A DNA stretch of 64,000 nucleotides from Arthrobacter sp. StoSoilB19 (GTDB lineage: Bacteria; Actinomycetota; Actinomycetes; Actinomycetales; Micrococcaceae), in assembly GCF_019977275.1 (NCBI RefSeq), contig NZ_AP024650.1:2976001-3040000 (forward strand), written 5' to 3'. The notes under the pieces were generated by a model. That model was not told where the DNA came from, ran no database searches, and saw only the letters and a program-made list of their open reading frames with translations. Made by a program: the position numbers and the translations under genes. How positions within the stretch are numbered: position 1 is the stretch's first letter; each line of letters opens with the position of its first letter. Shown one piece after another: positions 38,574 to 48,082 of this stretch.

Positions 38574-39665
38574 CTAAGCATCCGACAAGTGCGCGATGGT
38601 GGCGGCCGCCCTGCGCTGGGCTGACAGCGGCACGTCGTCGATGATGTCAGCGAGGAACCCGAAGCGCCGCAGCCACTGGCTCGTCTGCCGTTCGGGGCGG
38701 GCGTTGGCGCGTCTCCACCAGTCGGCAATGTCGCCCCAACCCGGCGCCGCCAGCGAGCCGCCCACCTCCTGCACCGCCATGGACGCGCACAGGTTGGCAA
38801 AGCGCAGCCGGTCCCCCAGCGGCCACCCGGCCAGGGTGCCCACGATGAAGGCTGCGTCGAAGCAGTCGCCGGCTCCGGTGGGGTCGTGCGCCTTGACCGG
38901 AAGCGACGGGACCCATTCTTCCTCGCCGGTTTCCGAGTCCACGGCCATGGCGCCCTGCGGGCCCAGGGTTACGACGGCCACCGGAACGTGGTCCGCCAGC
39001 GCGTACAAGGCGCTCCACGGATTGTCCTTGCCCGTGAACGCCATGGCCTCGCGCTGGTTGGGCAGGAAGGCGTAGAAGTACTGCAGGTTGTCGAGCCTGA
39101 CGGGCGCCCATTCCCCGCTGGGGTCCCATCCAACATCGCCGAACAGCTTTACCCCGGCGGCGTGGGCTGCGTGGGCCCACGGCTCCACTTCCAGGCCCAC
39201 CTCAGCGATTCCGGCGAGGGCCTTGGGCGGGTCTCCGATCAGCTCGGAATTTGTCACCGGTGCGGAGTGCCCGTGGGTCACCAGGGAGCGGTCCTGGTCC
39301 ACGCAGAGGGACACGGTCACCGGGGAGTGCCAGCCCGGGACGCGTCGGGAAAGGCTGAGGTCCACGTGTTCCTGGCCGGAAAGGATCTTCCAGTTGAAGT
39401 CCCCGTACCCGTCGTCGCCGAAAGCAGCTGCCAGCCCGGTGCGCAGCCCAAGCCTGGCAGCGGCAATGGCCTGGTTGGCCACCCCGCCGGGGCAGCTGCC
39501 CATGCCGTCGCTCCAGATTTCCGTGCCGGGTTCGGGCCCGTGGGGCAGGCCGGTGAAGATGATGTCCTGGAACACGGTCCCGGCCAGCAAGAGGTCGAAT
39601 CCGGGTTCGGCGGGTGAACGGACGGCAGCCAGGGGGTCGTAGGGGCGTGCTGGGATGGCGTCCAT
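38574..39665 (-). CDS. PfkB-family carbohydrate kinase
   Basis: A 363-residue ribokinase-type kinase with GGVANQAIAAARLG near the N-terminus and the PfkB signature DPTGAGDCFDAAF with the catalytic Asp. It differs clearly from the fructokinase at 18287. The frame is open far upstream (to 40241), but the ATG at 39665 with TATCCT (39678-39673) 7 nt before it is the likely start. It is divergent from a GH4 phospho-glycosidase, suggesting a shared sugar pathway, but the substrate is unknown. Confidence 0.88.
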   Translation of the reverse strand: MDAIPARPYDPLAAVRSPAEPGFDLLLAGTVFQDIIFTGLPHGPEPGTEIWSDGMGSCPGGVANQAIAAARLGLRTGLAAAFGDDGYGDFNWKILSGQEHVDLSLSRRVPGWHSPVTVSLCVDQDRSLVTHGHSAPVTNSELIGDPPKALAGIAEVGLEVEPWAHAAHAAGVKLFGDVGWDPSGEWAPVRLDNLQYFYAFLPNQREAMAFTGKDNPWSALYALADHVPVAVVTLGPQGAMAVDSETGEEEWVPSLPVKAHDPTGAGDCFDAAFIVGTLAGWPLGDRLRFANLCASMAVQEVGGSLAAPGWGDIADWWRRANARPERQTSQWLRRFGFLADIIDDVPLSAQRRAAATIAHLSDA

Positions 39666-39756
39666 AGTGCGCAGGATACGCCGTGCCGCACCGCTGCGGT
39701 AGGGGCCTTGGTCGGGCGTGGACAGGCCGCGGGACACCCCGCCTACACTGCATGGT
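39666..39756. promoter_or_regulatory. Divergent leaderless promoter pair (PfkB kinase / GH4)
   Basis: TATCCT (39678-39673, minus) lies 7 nt from the kinase ATG, and TACACT (39744-39749, plus) lies 7 nt from the GH4 ATG. I see no operator-like palindrome in the gap. Confidence 0.65.
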
Positions 39757-41184
39757 ATGCGGCTTCTGATTGCCGGCGGCGGGGGTTTCCGGGTGCCGCT
39801 GATATACCGGGCCCTGGTGTCCGGCCGCTTTGCCGGGCTGGTCACCGAGCTGGTGCTGTACGACGTCGATCCCGCGCGCCTTGATGCCGTCACCGCCGTG
39901 CTGGAGAGCATGCCGGTGGGTGATGGTGCCCGTCTTCCGGTCCACGCCACCACCGATCCTGCCGAAGCACTGCCCGGCACCACCGTGGTGTTCGCCGCGA
40001 TCCGGCCGGGCGGTACAGCGGGGCGCGTTGCGGACGAGAAGGTGGCGCAGGACCTAGGGCTGCTGGGCCAGGAGACCACGGGGGCCGGGGGAATTTCGTA
40101 CGCTTTGCGGACCATTCCGCAGATGCTTGGCCTTGCCCGGCTGATGCGGGAGCACTGCCCTGACGCGTGGCTGGTCAACTTCACCAACCCTGCCGGGATG
40201 GTCACTGAGGCGCTGCTTCCCGTCCTGGGCCACCGGGTCATCGGGATCTGCGATTCTGCCGGCGGTCTGGTGCAGCGGGCGGCGGCCGCTGCCGGGGTGC
40301 AGTTGCCGGAGGGAAGGCTCGACGGCGTGGGCTACTACGGGCTGAACCACCTGGGCTGGCTGTACCGCCTGGAGTCCGGCGGCCGGGACGTGCTGCGTGG
40401 CCTTTTGGCGGATGCCGGCGCACTGCAGTCGTTCGAGGAAGGCCGCCTTTTCCCGCAGCCGTTCCTGGCCCAACTGGGCATGCTTCCCAACGAGTACCTG
40501 TATTACTACTACCAGCGCGACGCAGCCCGGCAGGCGATGCAGGCCATGGCGCAGACCCGGGGCGAGACCATCCACAGCCAGCAGCGGGAGCTCTACCCGC
40601 GGCTGGCTGCTGCCGGGCCGGACGCCTACCGGCTGTGGGAGGAGGCGCGGCGCTCCCGCGAAGAGGGCTACCTGGCCGAGGCCCGGCACGATGGCGAGCG
40701 CCGCGCCGAGGAGGACCTGGCCGGGGGCGGCTATGAGCGGGTGGCGCTGGCGGCCATGCGGGCCCTGGCCGGCCGCGGGGAGACCCAACTGGTCCTGAAC
40801 ACCCGGAACACGGCGGCACCCGCCGGGACACCTGAAGGCCACCCGCCCGCCTCCGCCACGGCTGCCCCGCCCGCTCCCCAGCCTGCCATTCCAGGCCTTC
40901 CCGCCGACGCCGTCGTCGAGGTTCCCTGCATGGTGACGGCCAGGGGCGCCGTGCCCCTGCCCCAGCAGGCGCCGGACGGCCCGCAGCTGCGGCTGCTCCA
41001 GCGGGTCAAAGAGGTGGAACGGCTCGTGGTCCGGGCCGCCGGCACCGGAGCCCGCGATGCGGCCCTTGAAGCCTTCGCCCGGCACCCGCTCGTGGATTCG
41101 CCGGACCTCGCCGCGAAGCTTCTGGCTGGTTATGAGCAGGCTTTCCCGGCTTTGGGGAAGATCTGGGAAGGCGGCGGGCGTTAG
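39757..41184 (+). CDS. GH4 family glycosidase, probable 6-phospho-beta-glucosidase
   Basis: A 475-residue enzyme of glycoside hydrolase family 4, which works by an unusual NAD+- and Mn2+-dependent redox-elimination mechanism. It has the N-terminal Rossmann motif IAGGGGFRVP, NFTNPAGMVTEA, the metal-ligand Cys in GICDSAGG, and the metal-ligand His in GLNHLGW. The segment of about 35 residues at residues 350-390 is a Pro/Ala-rich insertion. Phosphorylated disaccharides normally come from a PTS permease, which is not nearby. ATG 39757 is chosen over 39718 because of the TACACT box 7 nt upstream. Confidence 0.9.
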   Translation: MRLLIAGGGGFRVPLIYRALVSGRFAGLVTELVLYDVDPARLDAVTAVLESMPVGDGARLPVHATTDPAEALPGTTVVFAAIRPGGTAGRVADEKVAQDLGLLGQETTGAGGISYALRTIPQMLGLARLMREHCPDAWLVNFTNPAGMVTEALLPVLGHRVIGICDSAGGLVQRAAAAAGVQLPEGRLDGVGYYGLNHLGWLYRLESGGRDVLRGLLADAGALQSFEEGRLFPQPFLAQLGMLPNEYLYYYYQRDAARQAMQAMAQTRGETIHSQQRELYPRLAAAGPDAYRLWEEARRSREEGYLAEARHDGERRAEEDLAGGGYERVALAAMRALAGRGETQLVLNTRNTAAPAGTPEGHPPASATAAPPAPQPAIPGLPADAVVEVPCMVTARGAVPLPQQAPDGPQLRLLQRVKEVERLVVRAAGTGARDAALEAFARHPLVDSPDLAAKLLAGYEQAFPALGKIWEGGGR

Positions 41185-41260
41185 GGGAAGGAGTAATGTT
41201 TTATCGAATGCGCACTGAGCCGGCTCCCCTGATACCCGCCGGCGGCCGGAAGGAGGTCCC

Positions 41261-42526
41261 GTGGCACTGATCCGCAGGGTCGCGCTGCTCTCCCTCCACA
41301 CCTCCCCCATGGAACAGCCGGGCTCCGGTGATGCCGGCGGAATGAACGTCTATATCCGCGAGCTGGCCTCCGCCCTGGCCGAGGCGGGCGTGGAAGTGGA
41401 GATCTTCACACGCGCCACCTCAGCCGACCAGCCCGCCGTCGAACATCCCGATCCCGGCGTCTGCGTGCATAATGTCCTGGCCGGGCCGCCCAAGAAGATC
41501 CCCAAAGAGGAGCTGCCGGGGTTGCTGCACGCCATGGTGGCCGAGATCGAACAGATCCGCCGCCGGCAGCCCCACGGCCGCTATGACGTCATCCATTCGC
41601 ATTACTGGGTGTCCGGGATCGCCGGGCTGGAACTGTCCGAACTGTGGGGCGTGCCGCTGGTGCACACCATGCACACCATGGCCAAGGTCAAGAACCTGCT
41701 CCTTGAATCCGGCGAACAGCCGGAGCCGCGCCGGCGCGAGGTGGGCGAGCACCGCATCGTGGACGGCGCGGCACGGTTGATCGCCAACACCAGCTCCGAG
41801 GCAGCCGAGCTCGTTTCCCACTACGGCGCCACCTACGACCGCATCGACATCGCCCCGCCCGGAGTGGACCTGGCCACCTTCACGCCGGCATTCCGGGCGC
41901 GGTCCCGGGCCCGGCACGGCATCAGCCCGGACACCTTCCACCTGGTGTTCGCCGGCCGCATCCAACGGCTGAAGGGCCCGCAGGTCCTGGTCAAGGCGGC
42001 GGCACTGCTGCGCAAACGCCGGCCGGACATCGACCTGCGCGTCACCATCCTGGGCGCCCTGAGCGGCAACAAGGAATTCAACCTGCGCTGCCTGGTTGCG
42101 GAGGCAGGAATGGACGACGTCGTCACGCAGCTTCCGCCGGTTAAGGCACCTGAGCTGGCGTCCTGGTTCCGTGCGGCGGACGTGGTGGTGATGCCTTCCT
42201 TCAGCGAATCCTTCGGGCTGGTGGCACTCGAGGCCCAGGCCTGCGGTACGCCCGTCGTGGCCACCCGCGTCGGCGGGCTGTCCCGCGCCATCTTCCACGG
42301 CCGGACGGGGCTCCTGGTGGATGGCCACCATGCCGCCGACTGGGCCGATGCCCTCGAAGCCCTGTACGACGACCCCGCCACCCGGGAAGACCTGGGCCGC
42401 GCCGCCGCCATCCGCGCCCAGAACTCCGGCTGGCAGCGCACAGCCGCCATCACGCTGGAAAGCTACCATGCCGCCGTCGAGAATTTTGTGGGCCGGCGCC
42501 TGGCCCCGGTGGTTCCCGCATCCTGA
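41261..42526 (+). CDS. mshA: D-inositol-3-phosphate glycosyltransferase MshA (mycothiol biosynthesis)
   Basis: A 421-residue GT4 glycosyltransferase that joins GlcNAc from UDP-GlcNAc to 1L-inositol 1-phosphate, the first step of mycothiol synthesis. The family N-terminus LLSLHTSPMEQPGSGDAGGMNVYI and the EX7E-type site region SFSESFGLVALEAQACGTP are present. The GTG start at 41261 has a strong AAGGAGGT. The inositol phosphate supplier ino1 is only about 3 kb away. Confident assignment. Confidence 0.96.
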   Translation: MALIRRVALLSLHTSPMEQPGSGDAGGMNVYIRELASALAEAGVEVEIFTRATSADQPAVEHPDPGVCVHNVLAGPPKKIPKEELPGLLHAMVAEIEQIRRRQPHGRYDVIHSHYWVSGIAGLELSELWGVPLVHTMHTMAKVKNLLLESGEQPEPRRREVGEHRIVDGAARLIANTSSEAAELVSHYGATYDRIDIAPPGVDLATFTPAFRARSRARHGISPDTFHLVFAGRIQRLKGPQVLVKAAALLRKRRPDIDLRVTILGALSGNKEFNLRCLVAEAGMDDVVTQLPPVKAPELASWFRAADVVVMPSFSESFGLVALEAQACGTPVVATRVGGLSRAIFHGRTGLLVDGHHAADWADALEALYDDPATREDLGRAAAIRAQNSGWQRTAAITLESYHAAVENFVGRRLAPVVPAS

Positions 42527-42682
42527 CGTTCCTGTCCTGGTTTCCTGCCCGGCTTTTCTGTCATGGGCTTTTCCTTTTCCTTCGCGGGCGCCCCGGGTGC
42601 TGTTAGCTTAGGGGCAGGCCTCCGGCGCCTGCCGGCGCCGGAATGGACTGGGCAGGATGAAGCTGCGCAGGAAAGGACAACG

Positions 42683-44359
42683 ATGTCTGCTCTCCCTTCT
42701 GATCTCGAGATAGCCCGGGCTGCCCGGATCCGTCCCATTGCGGACATCGCGGCTGCCGCGGGGGTTAATCCGGAAGCCCTGGAACAGTACGGGCGGTTCA
42801 AGGCCAAGATCGATCCGGCCAAGCTCGATGCGCCGGCTCCCTACGGCAAGGTGGTGCTGGTCTCGGCCATGTCCCCCACGCCCGCCGGCGAGGGCAAATC
42901 CACCACCACCGTGGGATTGGCGGATTCCCTGGCCAGGGCCGGCCGGAAGGTGATGATCGCGATGCGGGAACCCTCGCTGGGTCCGGTCCTGGGGATGAAG
43001 GGCGGCGCCACCGGCGGCGGCTATTCGCAGGTGCTGCCCATGGATGAGATCAACCTGCACTTCACCGGCGACTTCCATGCGATCACCTCGGCCAACAACG
43101 CCCTGATGGCGCTGGTGGACAACCACATCTACCAGGGCAACGCGCTCAATATCGATCCCCGCCGCATGACGTTCAAGCGGGTGCTGGACATGAACGACCG
43201 CGCCTTGCGTGAAGTGGTCATTGGCCTGGGCGGGCCTTCGCAGGGGGTGCCGCGGCAGGACGGGTTCGACATCACCGTGGCCTCCGAGGTCATGGCCGTC
43301 TTCTGCCTGGCCAAGGATCTGGCGGACCTGCGCTCCCGGCTGGGCCGGATCACCTTCGGCTACACCTACGACCGGGTACCCGTAACGGTGGCGGACCTGG
43401 GGGTGCAGGGCGCCTTGACGCTGCTCCTGAAGGAGGCGGTCAAACCCAACCTGGTCCAGACCATCGCCGGCACCCCGGCCCTGGTCCATGGCGGCCCGTT
43501 CGCCAACATCGCGCACGGCTGTAATTCGTTGATTGCCACCCAGACCGCCCGGCGGCTGGCGGACATCGTGGTCACGGAGGCCGGTTTCGGCGCGGATTTG
43601 GGGGCCGAGAAGTTCATGGACATCAAGGCCCGGTACGGGGGCCTGGCGCCGTCGGCCGTGGTGGTGGTGGCCACGGTGCGGGCGCTGAAGATGCAGGGCG
43701 GGGTGGCCAAGGACCGGCTGGCCCAGCCGGACCTGGCTGCCCTCGAAACAGGGGTGGCTAACCTGCGCCGGCACGTGCGCAACGTGGAGAAGTTCGGGGT
43801 CACCCCTGTGGTGGCGATCAACAGGTTCTCCTCCGATTCCCAGGAGGAGCTGGACTGGCTGCTGGCCTGGTGTGCTGCCGAAGGCGTGGCGGCGGCCGTG
43901 GCGGACGTGTGGGGTCGCGGCGGCGGCGGTGACGGCGGCGACGAACTGGCAGCGTTGGTCCTCCAGGCTGCGGAGGGGCCCAACAGCTTCCGGCACCTCT
44001 ACGCCCTGGGGCTGCCGGTGGAGGACAAGATCCGGACCATTGCCCAGGAGATCTACGGCGCCGACGGCGTGGATTTCTCGGTTCCGGCGTTGAAGCGGCT
44101 GGCCGATATCGAGCGGAACGGCTGGAGCGGGCTGCCGGTCTGCATGGCCAAGACACAGTACTCGTTCACGGACGATGCCTCCCGGCTCGGTGCCCCGAAG
44201 GGCTTCACCATCCATGTCCGGGACCTCCTGCCCAAGACAGGTGCGGGCTTCATCGTGGCGTTGACCGGCGCGGTGATGACCATGCCCGGCCTCCCCGCCG
44301 TCCCGGCAGCCCTGCGCATGGACGTGGACGCGGACGGCAACCCGGTAGGCCTCACCTGA
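42683..44359 (+). CDS. fhs: Formate-tetrahydrofolate ligase
   Basis: A 558-residue enzyme that forms 10-formyltetrahydrofolate from formate, THF and ATP, feeding purine and formyl-Met synthesis. The P-loop region is [16 protein letters not shown], followed by [23 protein letters not shown] 42683 has GAAAGGA upstream; the frame opens earlier at 42563 but lacks a ribosome-binding site there. A TAGCTT sequence near 42604 is a candidate -10 box. Confidence 0.97.
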   Translation: MSALPSDLEIARAARIRPIADIAAAAGVNPEALEQYGRFKAKIDPAKLDAPAPYGKVVLVSAMSPTPAGEGKSTTTVGLADSLARAGRKVMIAMREPSLGPVLGMKGGATGGGYSQVLPMDEINLHFTGDFHAITSANNALMALVDNHIYQGNALNIDPRRMTFKRVLDMNDRALREVVIGLGGPSQGVPRQDGFDITVASEVMAVFCLAKDLADLRSRLGRITFGYTYDRVPVTVADLGVQGALTLLLKEAVKPNLVQTIAGTPALVHGGPFANIAHGCNSLIATQTARRLADIVVTEAGFGADLGAEKFMDIKARYGGLAPSAVVVVATVRALKMQGGVAKDRLAQPDLAALETGVANLRRHVRNVEKFGVTPVVAINRFSSDSQEELDWLLAWCAAEGVAAAVADVWGRGGGGDGGDELAALVLQAAEGPNSFRHLYALGLPVEDKIRTIAQEIYGADGVDFSVPALKRLADIERNGWSGLPVCMAKTQYSFTDDASRLGAPKGFTIHVRDLLPKTGAGFIVALTGAVMTMPGLPAVPAALRMDVDADGNPVGLT

Positions 44360-44363
44360 CACG

Positions 44364-44500
44364 CCCGCTCACCTTTGGCAGCACAACACCAAACCCCCGC
44401 TCACCTCTGACAACACATCCCCAAACCCCCGCTCACCTCTGACAACACATCCCAAACCCCCGCTCACCTTTGGCAGCACAACACCAAACCCCCGCTCACC
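44364..44500. repeat. Left array of 32-bp-period repeats (five copies)
   Basis: CCCGCTCACC starts at 44364, 44396, 44428, 44459 and 44491, a period of 31-32 bp. The intervening bases are also similar (TYTGRCARCACA, then CCAAACC), so this is a tandem repeat and not a CRISPR. The reverse complement of the core, GCCAAAGGTGAGCGGG, is nearly identical to the core of the array at 45605-45714 beyond the DUF559 gene. Confidence 0.85.
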
Positions 44501-44592
44501 CCCTTCCGCGGCGAGCGTCGGGCAAAACGGCGAACCGGCACGGCCTGTGGATAACTCAACACGGGTATCCGCCACATGCATGACAATGCAGT

Positions 44593-45552
44593 ATGCGATC
44601 CCGCCTTCCCTTGCCTGTGCATCTGGCTGGCAGACCCTTCACGCTTGAAAGCTCAAGAAGCGCCGGACTGGACCACAACCGCCTGCGTCACAACGACGTC
44701 GAACACATCAGCCGGGGCCTCTACCGCCCTGCTGCATGGGACTTCTGCCTCGAGCATGCTGCCCGCGCATTGTCGGAGGCGACGCCCGGCGCATGGATTT
44801 CCCATGTGACAGCGGCGCGCCTCCAGAGTTCGCTCCTGCCCGCTTGGTTGTCCGACTCCAGTGAACTTCACCTAAGCAAGCCCACGCTGCTTCCGGGAGC
44901 CCGCAGGAAAGGAATTCACGGCCACCGGCTCATTGTGAAGCCTGGCGAGGTGGAGTTCGTCGAGGGGATATGGATCAGCACACGGGCACGGACATGGCTG
45001 GACATGTCACGGCTACTGCCGTTGGCAGACTTGGTGGCTATGGCGGACCAACTGGTACGGCTGCCCCGGCCTGAACTGGAGGGCAGGGAGGGCGCCTACT
45101 CAACAATTGAGGAACTACGGGACATGGTTGCCCGTCATCCAAACCTTCAAGGGGTTGTGCGTGCCCGGCAGGCACTGGACTTGGCGCGGGTTGGATCGGA
45201 CTCCGCGCCCGAGACCTTCCTCCGGTTGGCCATGTTTGACGCTGGTCTCCCGGAGCCAGAGCTGCAGCTGGCACTTTATCCTGGAGACCCTCGATCGTCG
45301 TCTGCCGACCTCGGATTTCGGCAGCGAAGAATTGCTATCCAGTACGACGGCGGCCATCACCTTATGGAAGCCCAGCGACTAAGCGATCGGCGCAGGGACA
45401 AGGCCTTCGAAGCGGCCGGGTGGACTGTCATCATCGTCGACAAGGCCGATCAGAAGGACAGCTTCGCTGCCGCTATCAGAAAGATCAGGCGAGCCGTGAA
45501 GAACTCTGTGGCGGATGCGACGGTGGCGTCGGGGTTCGCAAACGGGGACTAG
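44593..45552 (+). CDS. DUF559 nuclease-like protein with AbiEi-like N-terminal region
   Basis: A 319-residue protein. The C-terminal ~110 residues resemble DUF559, a PD-(D/E)XK-like fold related to very-short-patch and restriction endonucleases: SSADLGFRQRRIAIQYDGGHHL followed by RRRDKAFEAAGWTVIIVDK. The N-terminal region resembles the winged-helix and central domain of AbiEi-type antitoxins often fused to DUF559 in actinobacteria. Catalysis is not established. It stands alone, bracketed on both sides by inverted arrays of a 32-bp repeat, and its base composition looks slightly lower in GC than its neighbours. It may be a mobile or defence-related gene; that is inference. Confidence 0.85.
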   Translation: MRSRLPLPVHLAGRPFTLESSRSAGLDHNRLRHNDVEHISRGLYRPAAWDFCLEHAARALSEATPGAWISHVTAARLQSSLLPAWLSDSSELHLSKPTLLPGARRKGIHGHRLIVKPGEVEFVEGIWISTRARTWLDMSRLLPLADLVAMADQLVRLPRPELEGREGAYSTIEELRDMVARHPNLQGVVRARQALDLARVGSDSAPETFLRLAMFDAGLPEPELQLALYPGDPRSSSADLGFRQRRIAIQYDGGHHLMEAQRLSDRRRDKAFEAAGWTVIIVDKADQKDSFAAAIRKIRRAVKNSVADATVASGFANGD

Positions 45553-45604
45553 TTGAACGGGGCTCACTTTCAGCTGGGATCGACTGAACGTTCGCCGGTG
45601 AGAT

Positions 45605-45714
45605 GCGAGCGGGCGTCCCCAGAATAGTCGTCAAGAGTGAGCGGGCGTCGTAGAAAAATCCGCCAAAAGTGAGCGGGCGTCGCCAGAAAAACTGCAGGAA
45701 ATGATGGGGCGTCT
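45605..45714. repeat. Right array of 32-bp-period repeats (three to four copies, inverted relative to the left array)
   Basis: GTGAGCGGGCGTCG-type units begin at 45605, 45637 and 45669, with a decayed copy at 45701, spaced exactly 32 bp apart. The core GCCAAAAGTGAGCGGG at 45662-45677 matches the reverse complement of the left array core at 15 of 16 positions. Confidence 0.8.
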
Positions 45715-45722
45715 TAAATGGC

Positions 45723-45756
45723 GGCGCTCCCCCACCCCGGAGGGTGAGGGAGCGCC
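45723..45756 (-). terminator. Terminator after ino1
   Basis: Fifteen-bp arms (45723-45737 and 45742-45756, one mismatch) with a CGGA loop lie 20 bp beyond the ino1 stop. Confidence 0.8.
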
Positions 45757-45775
45757 GGCAACGAGGTGTGGAGTT

Positions 45776-46861
45776 CTAGCGCTCCACGTCGCCGCGGATG
45801 AAGGCTTCCACCTTTTCGCGGGCGAGGTCGTCGTTGAACTGCTCCGGCGGGGACTTCATGAAGTAGCTCGACGCGGACAGCAGCGGGCCGCCGATGCCAC
45901 GGTCCAGGCCGATCTTCGCGGCGCGGATCGCGTCGATGATCACACCTGCGGAGTTCGGGGAATCCCAGACCTCCAGCTTGTACTCCAGCGACACGGGGGC
46001 GTCGCCAAAGTTGCGGCCCTCCAGGCGGACGAACGCCCACTTGCGGTCATCGAGCCACTGCACGTAGTCGGACGGACCGATGTGCACGTCCTTGGCCGCC
46101 AGCTCGGCCTCAACGTTGGAGGTCACGGCCTGGGTCTTGGAGATCTTCTTGGACTCCAGCCGGTCACGCTCCAGCATGTTCTTGAAGTCCATGTTGCCGC
46201 CAACGTTCAGCTGGTACGTCCGGTCCAGGGTCACGCCCCGGTCCTCGAACAGCTTCGCCATGACCCGGTGGGTGATGGTGGCGCCGATCTGGCTCTTGAT
46301 GTCATCGCCCACGATCGGAACACCCGCGGCAGTGAACTTGTCCGCCCACTCCTTGGTCCCGGCAATGAAGACCGGCAGCGCGTTCACGAACGCCACGCCG
46401 GCGTCGATCGCGGCCTGCGCGTAGAACTCGGCCGCTTCCTGGGAGCCGACGGGCAGGTAGCAGACCATAACGTCAACGGCAGCGTCCTTGAGGGCCTGGA
46501 CCACGTCCACGGGCTCTTCAGTGGATTCCTCGATGGTCTCGAGGTAGTACTTGCCCAGCCCGTCCAGGGTGTGGCCGCGCTGGACGGTGACACCGGTGGG
46601 CGGGACGTCGGCGATCTTGATGGTGTTGTTTTCGCTGGCCGTGATGGCGTCGGCAAGGTCAACGCCGACCTTCTTGCCGTCAACATCAAACGCGGCGACG
46701 AACTGAACGTCACCCACGTGGTACTGGCCGAACTCAACATGCATCAAGCCCGGAACAGTCTCTGCGGGATCGGCATCCTTGTAGTACTGGACGCCCTGCA
46801 CCAGCGAGGCGGCGCAGTTGCCCACGCCAACGATTGCAACACGGATGGGATGTGAAGACAC
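45776..46861 (-). CDS. ino1: Inositol-3-phosphate synthase (actinobacterial type)
   Basis: Converts glucose 6-phosphate to 1L-myo-inositol 1-phosphate with NAD+. The 361-residue protein has the N-terminal Rossmann motif [16 protein letters not shown] and the conserved core [15 protein letters not shown] followed by [11 protein letters not shown]. It supplies MshA for mycothiol and inositol lipids. The start is a GTG at 46861 with AAAGGAG upstream; the longer frame to 46966 would add a residue stretch unlike the family. Confidence 0.96.
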   Translation of the reverse strand: MSSHPIRVAIVGVGNCAASLVQGVQYYKDADPAETVPGLMHVEFGQYHVGDVQFVAAFDVDGKKVGVDLADAITASENNTIKIADVPPTGVTVQRGHTLDGLGKYYLETIEESTEEPVDVVQALKDAAVDVMVCYLPVGSQEAAEFYAQAAIDAGVAFVNALPVFIAGTKEWADKFTAAGVPIVGDDIKSQIGATITHRVMAKLFEDRGVTLDRTYQLNVGGNMDFKNMLERDRLESKKISKTQAVTSNVEAELAAKDVHIGPSDYVQWLDDRKWAFVRLEGRNFGDAPVSLEYKLEVWDSPNSAGVIIDAIRAAKIGLDRGIGGPLLSASSYFMKSPPEQFNDDLAREKVEAFIRGDVER

Positions 46862-46965
46862 AGAACTCCTTTGGGGACAAACGTCAGCCGGCCGGGTTTG
46901 CTTCGCAGACAGTACGACGGCGGCCGGCTGGCTCGGCGCCGCGCGGCGCCTTTTCATACTACCCA

Positions 46966-47006
46966 ACGCAGCGGGACCGGGCGCAGTGCACCCGGTCCCG
47001 CTGCGT
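46966..47006 (-). terminator. Terminator after the aldo/keto reductase
   Basis: Perfect 16-bp arms (46966-46981 and 46991-47006) with a 9-nt loop sit immediately downstream of the reductase stop at 47021 and close the glgX-treY-treZ-reductase unit. Confidence 0.85.
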
Positions 47007-47020
47007 AAAGAGAATCACCG

Positions 47021-48061
47021 TCAGGCGTTTTGCTTCCAGAGGTTGATGTCCGACTCAACCGCAAACTCGTCAATCGCGGTCAGCTCTTCATCCGAGAAGC
47101 CGAGGTTGTTGATGGAGGACAGTGTGTCCTCCAACTGCTGGACGCTGGAGGCGCCAACCAGTGCCGAGGTGACGGGCGAGCCCTTGGGCTGGTCGCGCAG
47201 AATCCAGGCGATGGCCATCTGGGCCAGGGTCTGCCCCCGGCCTTGGGCGATCTTCCGCAGTCCGCGGACCCGGTCCAGTTTTTCCTCGGTGATGGAGTCC
47301 TCCGAGAGGAAGCGCGCCTTGGCTGCCCGCGAGTCGTCAGGAATGCCGTGGAGGTATCGGTCGGTGAGCATGCCCTGCGCCAGCGGCGAGAAGGCGATGG
47401 ATCCGGCGCCCACCTGGTCCAGGACCTCGTACAGGTTGGGTGAACCGTCCTCGGTCCAGCGGTTCAGCATGGAGTAGCTGGGCTGGTGGATCAGCAGCGG
47501 CGTGCCCAGTTCCTTGAGGATACGGGCGGCCTCGAGGGTCTGCTCCGGCGTATAGGAGGAAATGCCCGCGTACAGTGCCTTGCCGGAACGGACGGCGTAG
47601 TCCAGGGCACCCATGGTCTCCTCCATCGGTGTTTCCGGGTCGGGCCGGTGGCTGTAGAAGATGTCCACGTAGTCCAGTCCCATGCGCTGCAGCGACTGGT
47701 CCAGGCTGGAGATCAGGTACTTGCGCGAGCCCCATTCGCCGTAGGGACCGGGCCACATGTAGTAGCCGGCCTTGGTGGAGATGACCAGTTCGTCGCGGTA
47801 GGGCTTGAAGTCGTCCCGCAGGTGCCGGCCAAAGTTGGTCTCGGCGGACCCGTCCGGCGGCCCGTAGTTGTTGGCGAGGTCGAAGTGGTTGACGCCCAGG
47901 TCGAAGGCGCGGCGGAGGATGTCCCGCTGTTCCTCGAAGCGCTTGTCGTCGCCGAAGTTGTGCCACAGTCCCAGCGAGATGGCCGGGAGCTTCAGGCCGC
48001 TGCGGCCCACCCGGCGGTAGGGCATGGATTCGTAGCGGTCGCCTGCTGCAATGTAGGTCAT
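47021..48061 (-). CDS. Aldo/keto reductase, L-glyceraldehyde 3-phosphate reductase type
   Basis: A 346-residue NADPH-dependent aldo/keto reductase. The catalytic tetrad can be seen in FDLANNYG (Asp, Tyr), STKAGY (Lys) and FYSHRPDP (His), and the N-terminus GLKLPAISLGLWHNFGD and GPYGEWGSRKY are typical of the YghZ/MgrA group. Those enzymes detoxify L-glyceraldehyde 3-phosphate or methylglyoxal. It begins 21 bp after treZ with a GGAAGAGAG ribosome-binding site, so it is probably the fourth gene of the trehalose operon. Confidence 0.93.
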   Translation of the reverse strand: MTYIAAGDRYESMPYRRVGRSGLKLPAISLGLWHNFGDDKRFEEQRDILRRAFDLGVNHFDLANNYGPPDGSAETNFGRHLRDDFKPYRDELVISTKAGYYMWPGPYGEWGSRKYLISSLDQSLQRMGLDYVDIFYSHRPDPETPMEETMGALDYAVRSGKALYAGISSYTPEQTLEAARILKELGTPLLIHQPSYSMLNRWTEDGSPNLYEVLDQVGAGSIAFSPLAQGMLTDRYLHGIPDDSRAAKARFLSEDSITEEKLDRVRGLRKIAQGRGQTLAQMAIAWILRDQPKGSPVTSALVGASSVQQLEDTLSSINNLGFSDEELTAIDEFAVESDINLWKQNA

Positions 48062-48082
48062 CAGTTTCTCTCTTCCGTCGGT

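Noticed and set aside
42608..44362. A 584-codon open frame on the minus strand
   Set aside because: Antisense to fhs; His/Gln/Arg-rich with no motifs.
44364..44500. Possible CRISPR array (regular 32-bp spacing)
   Set aside because: The segments between the conserved cores are themselves similar, units are only 32 bp in total, and no cas genes are present. It is a tandem repeat.
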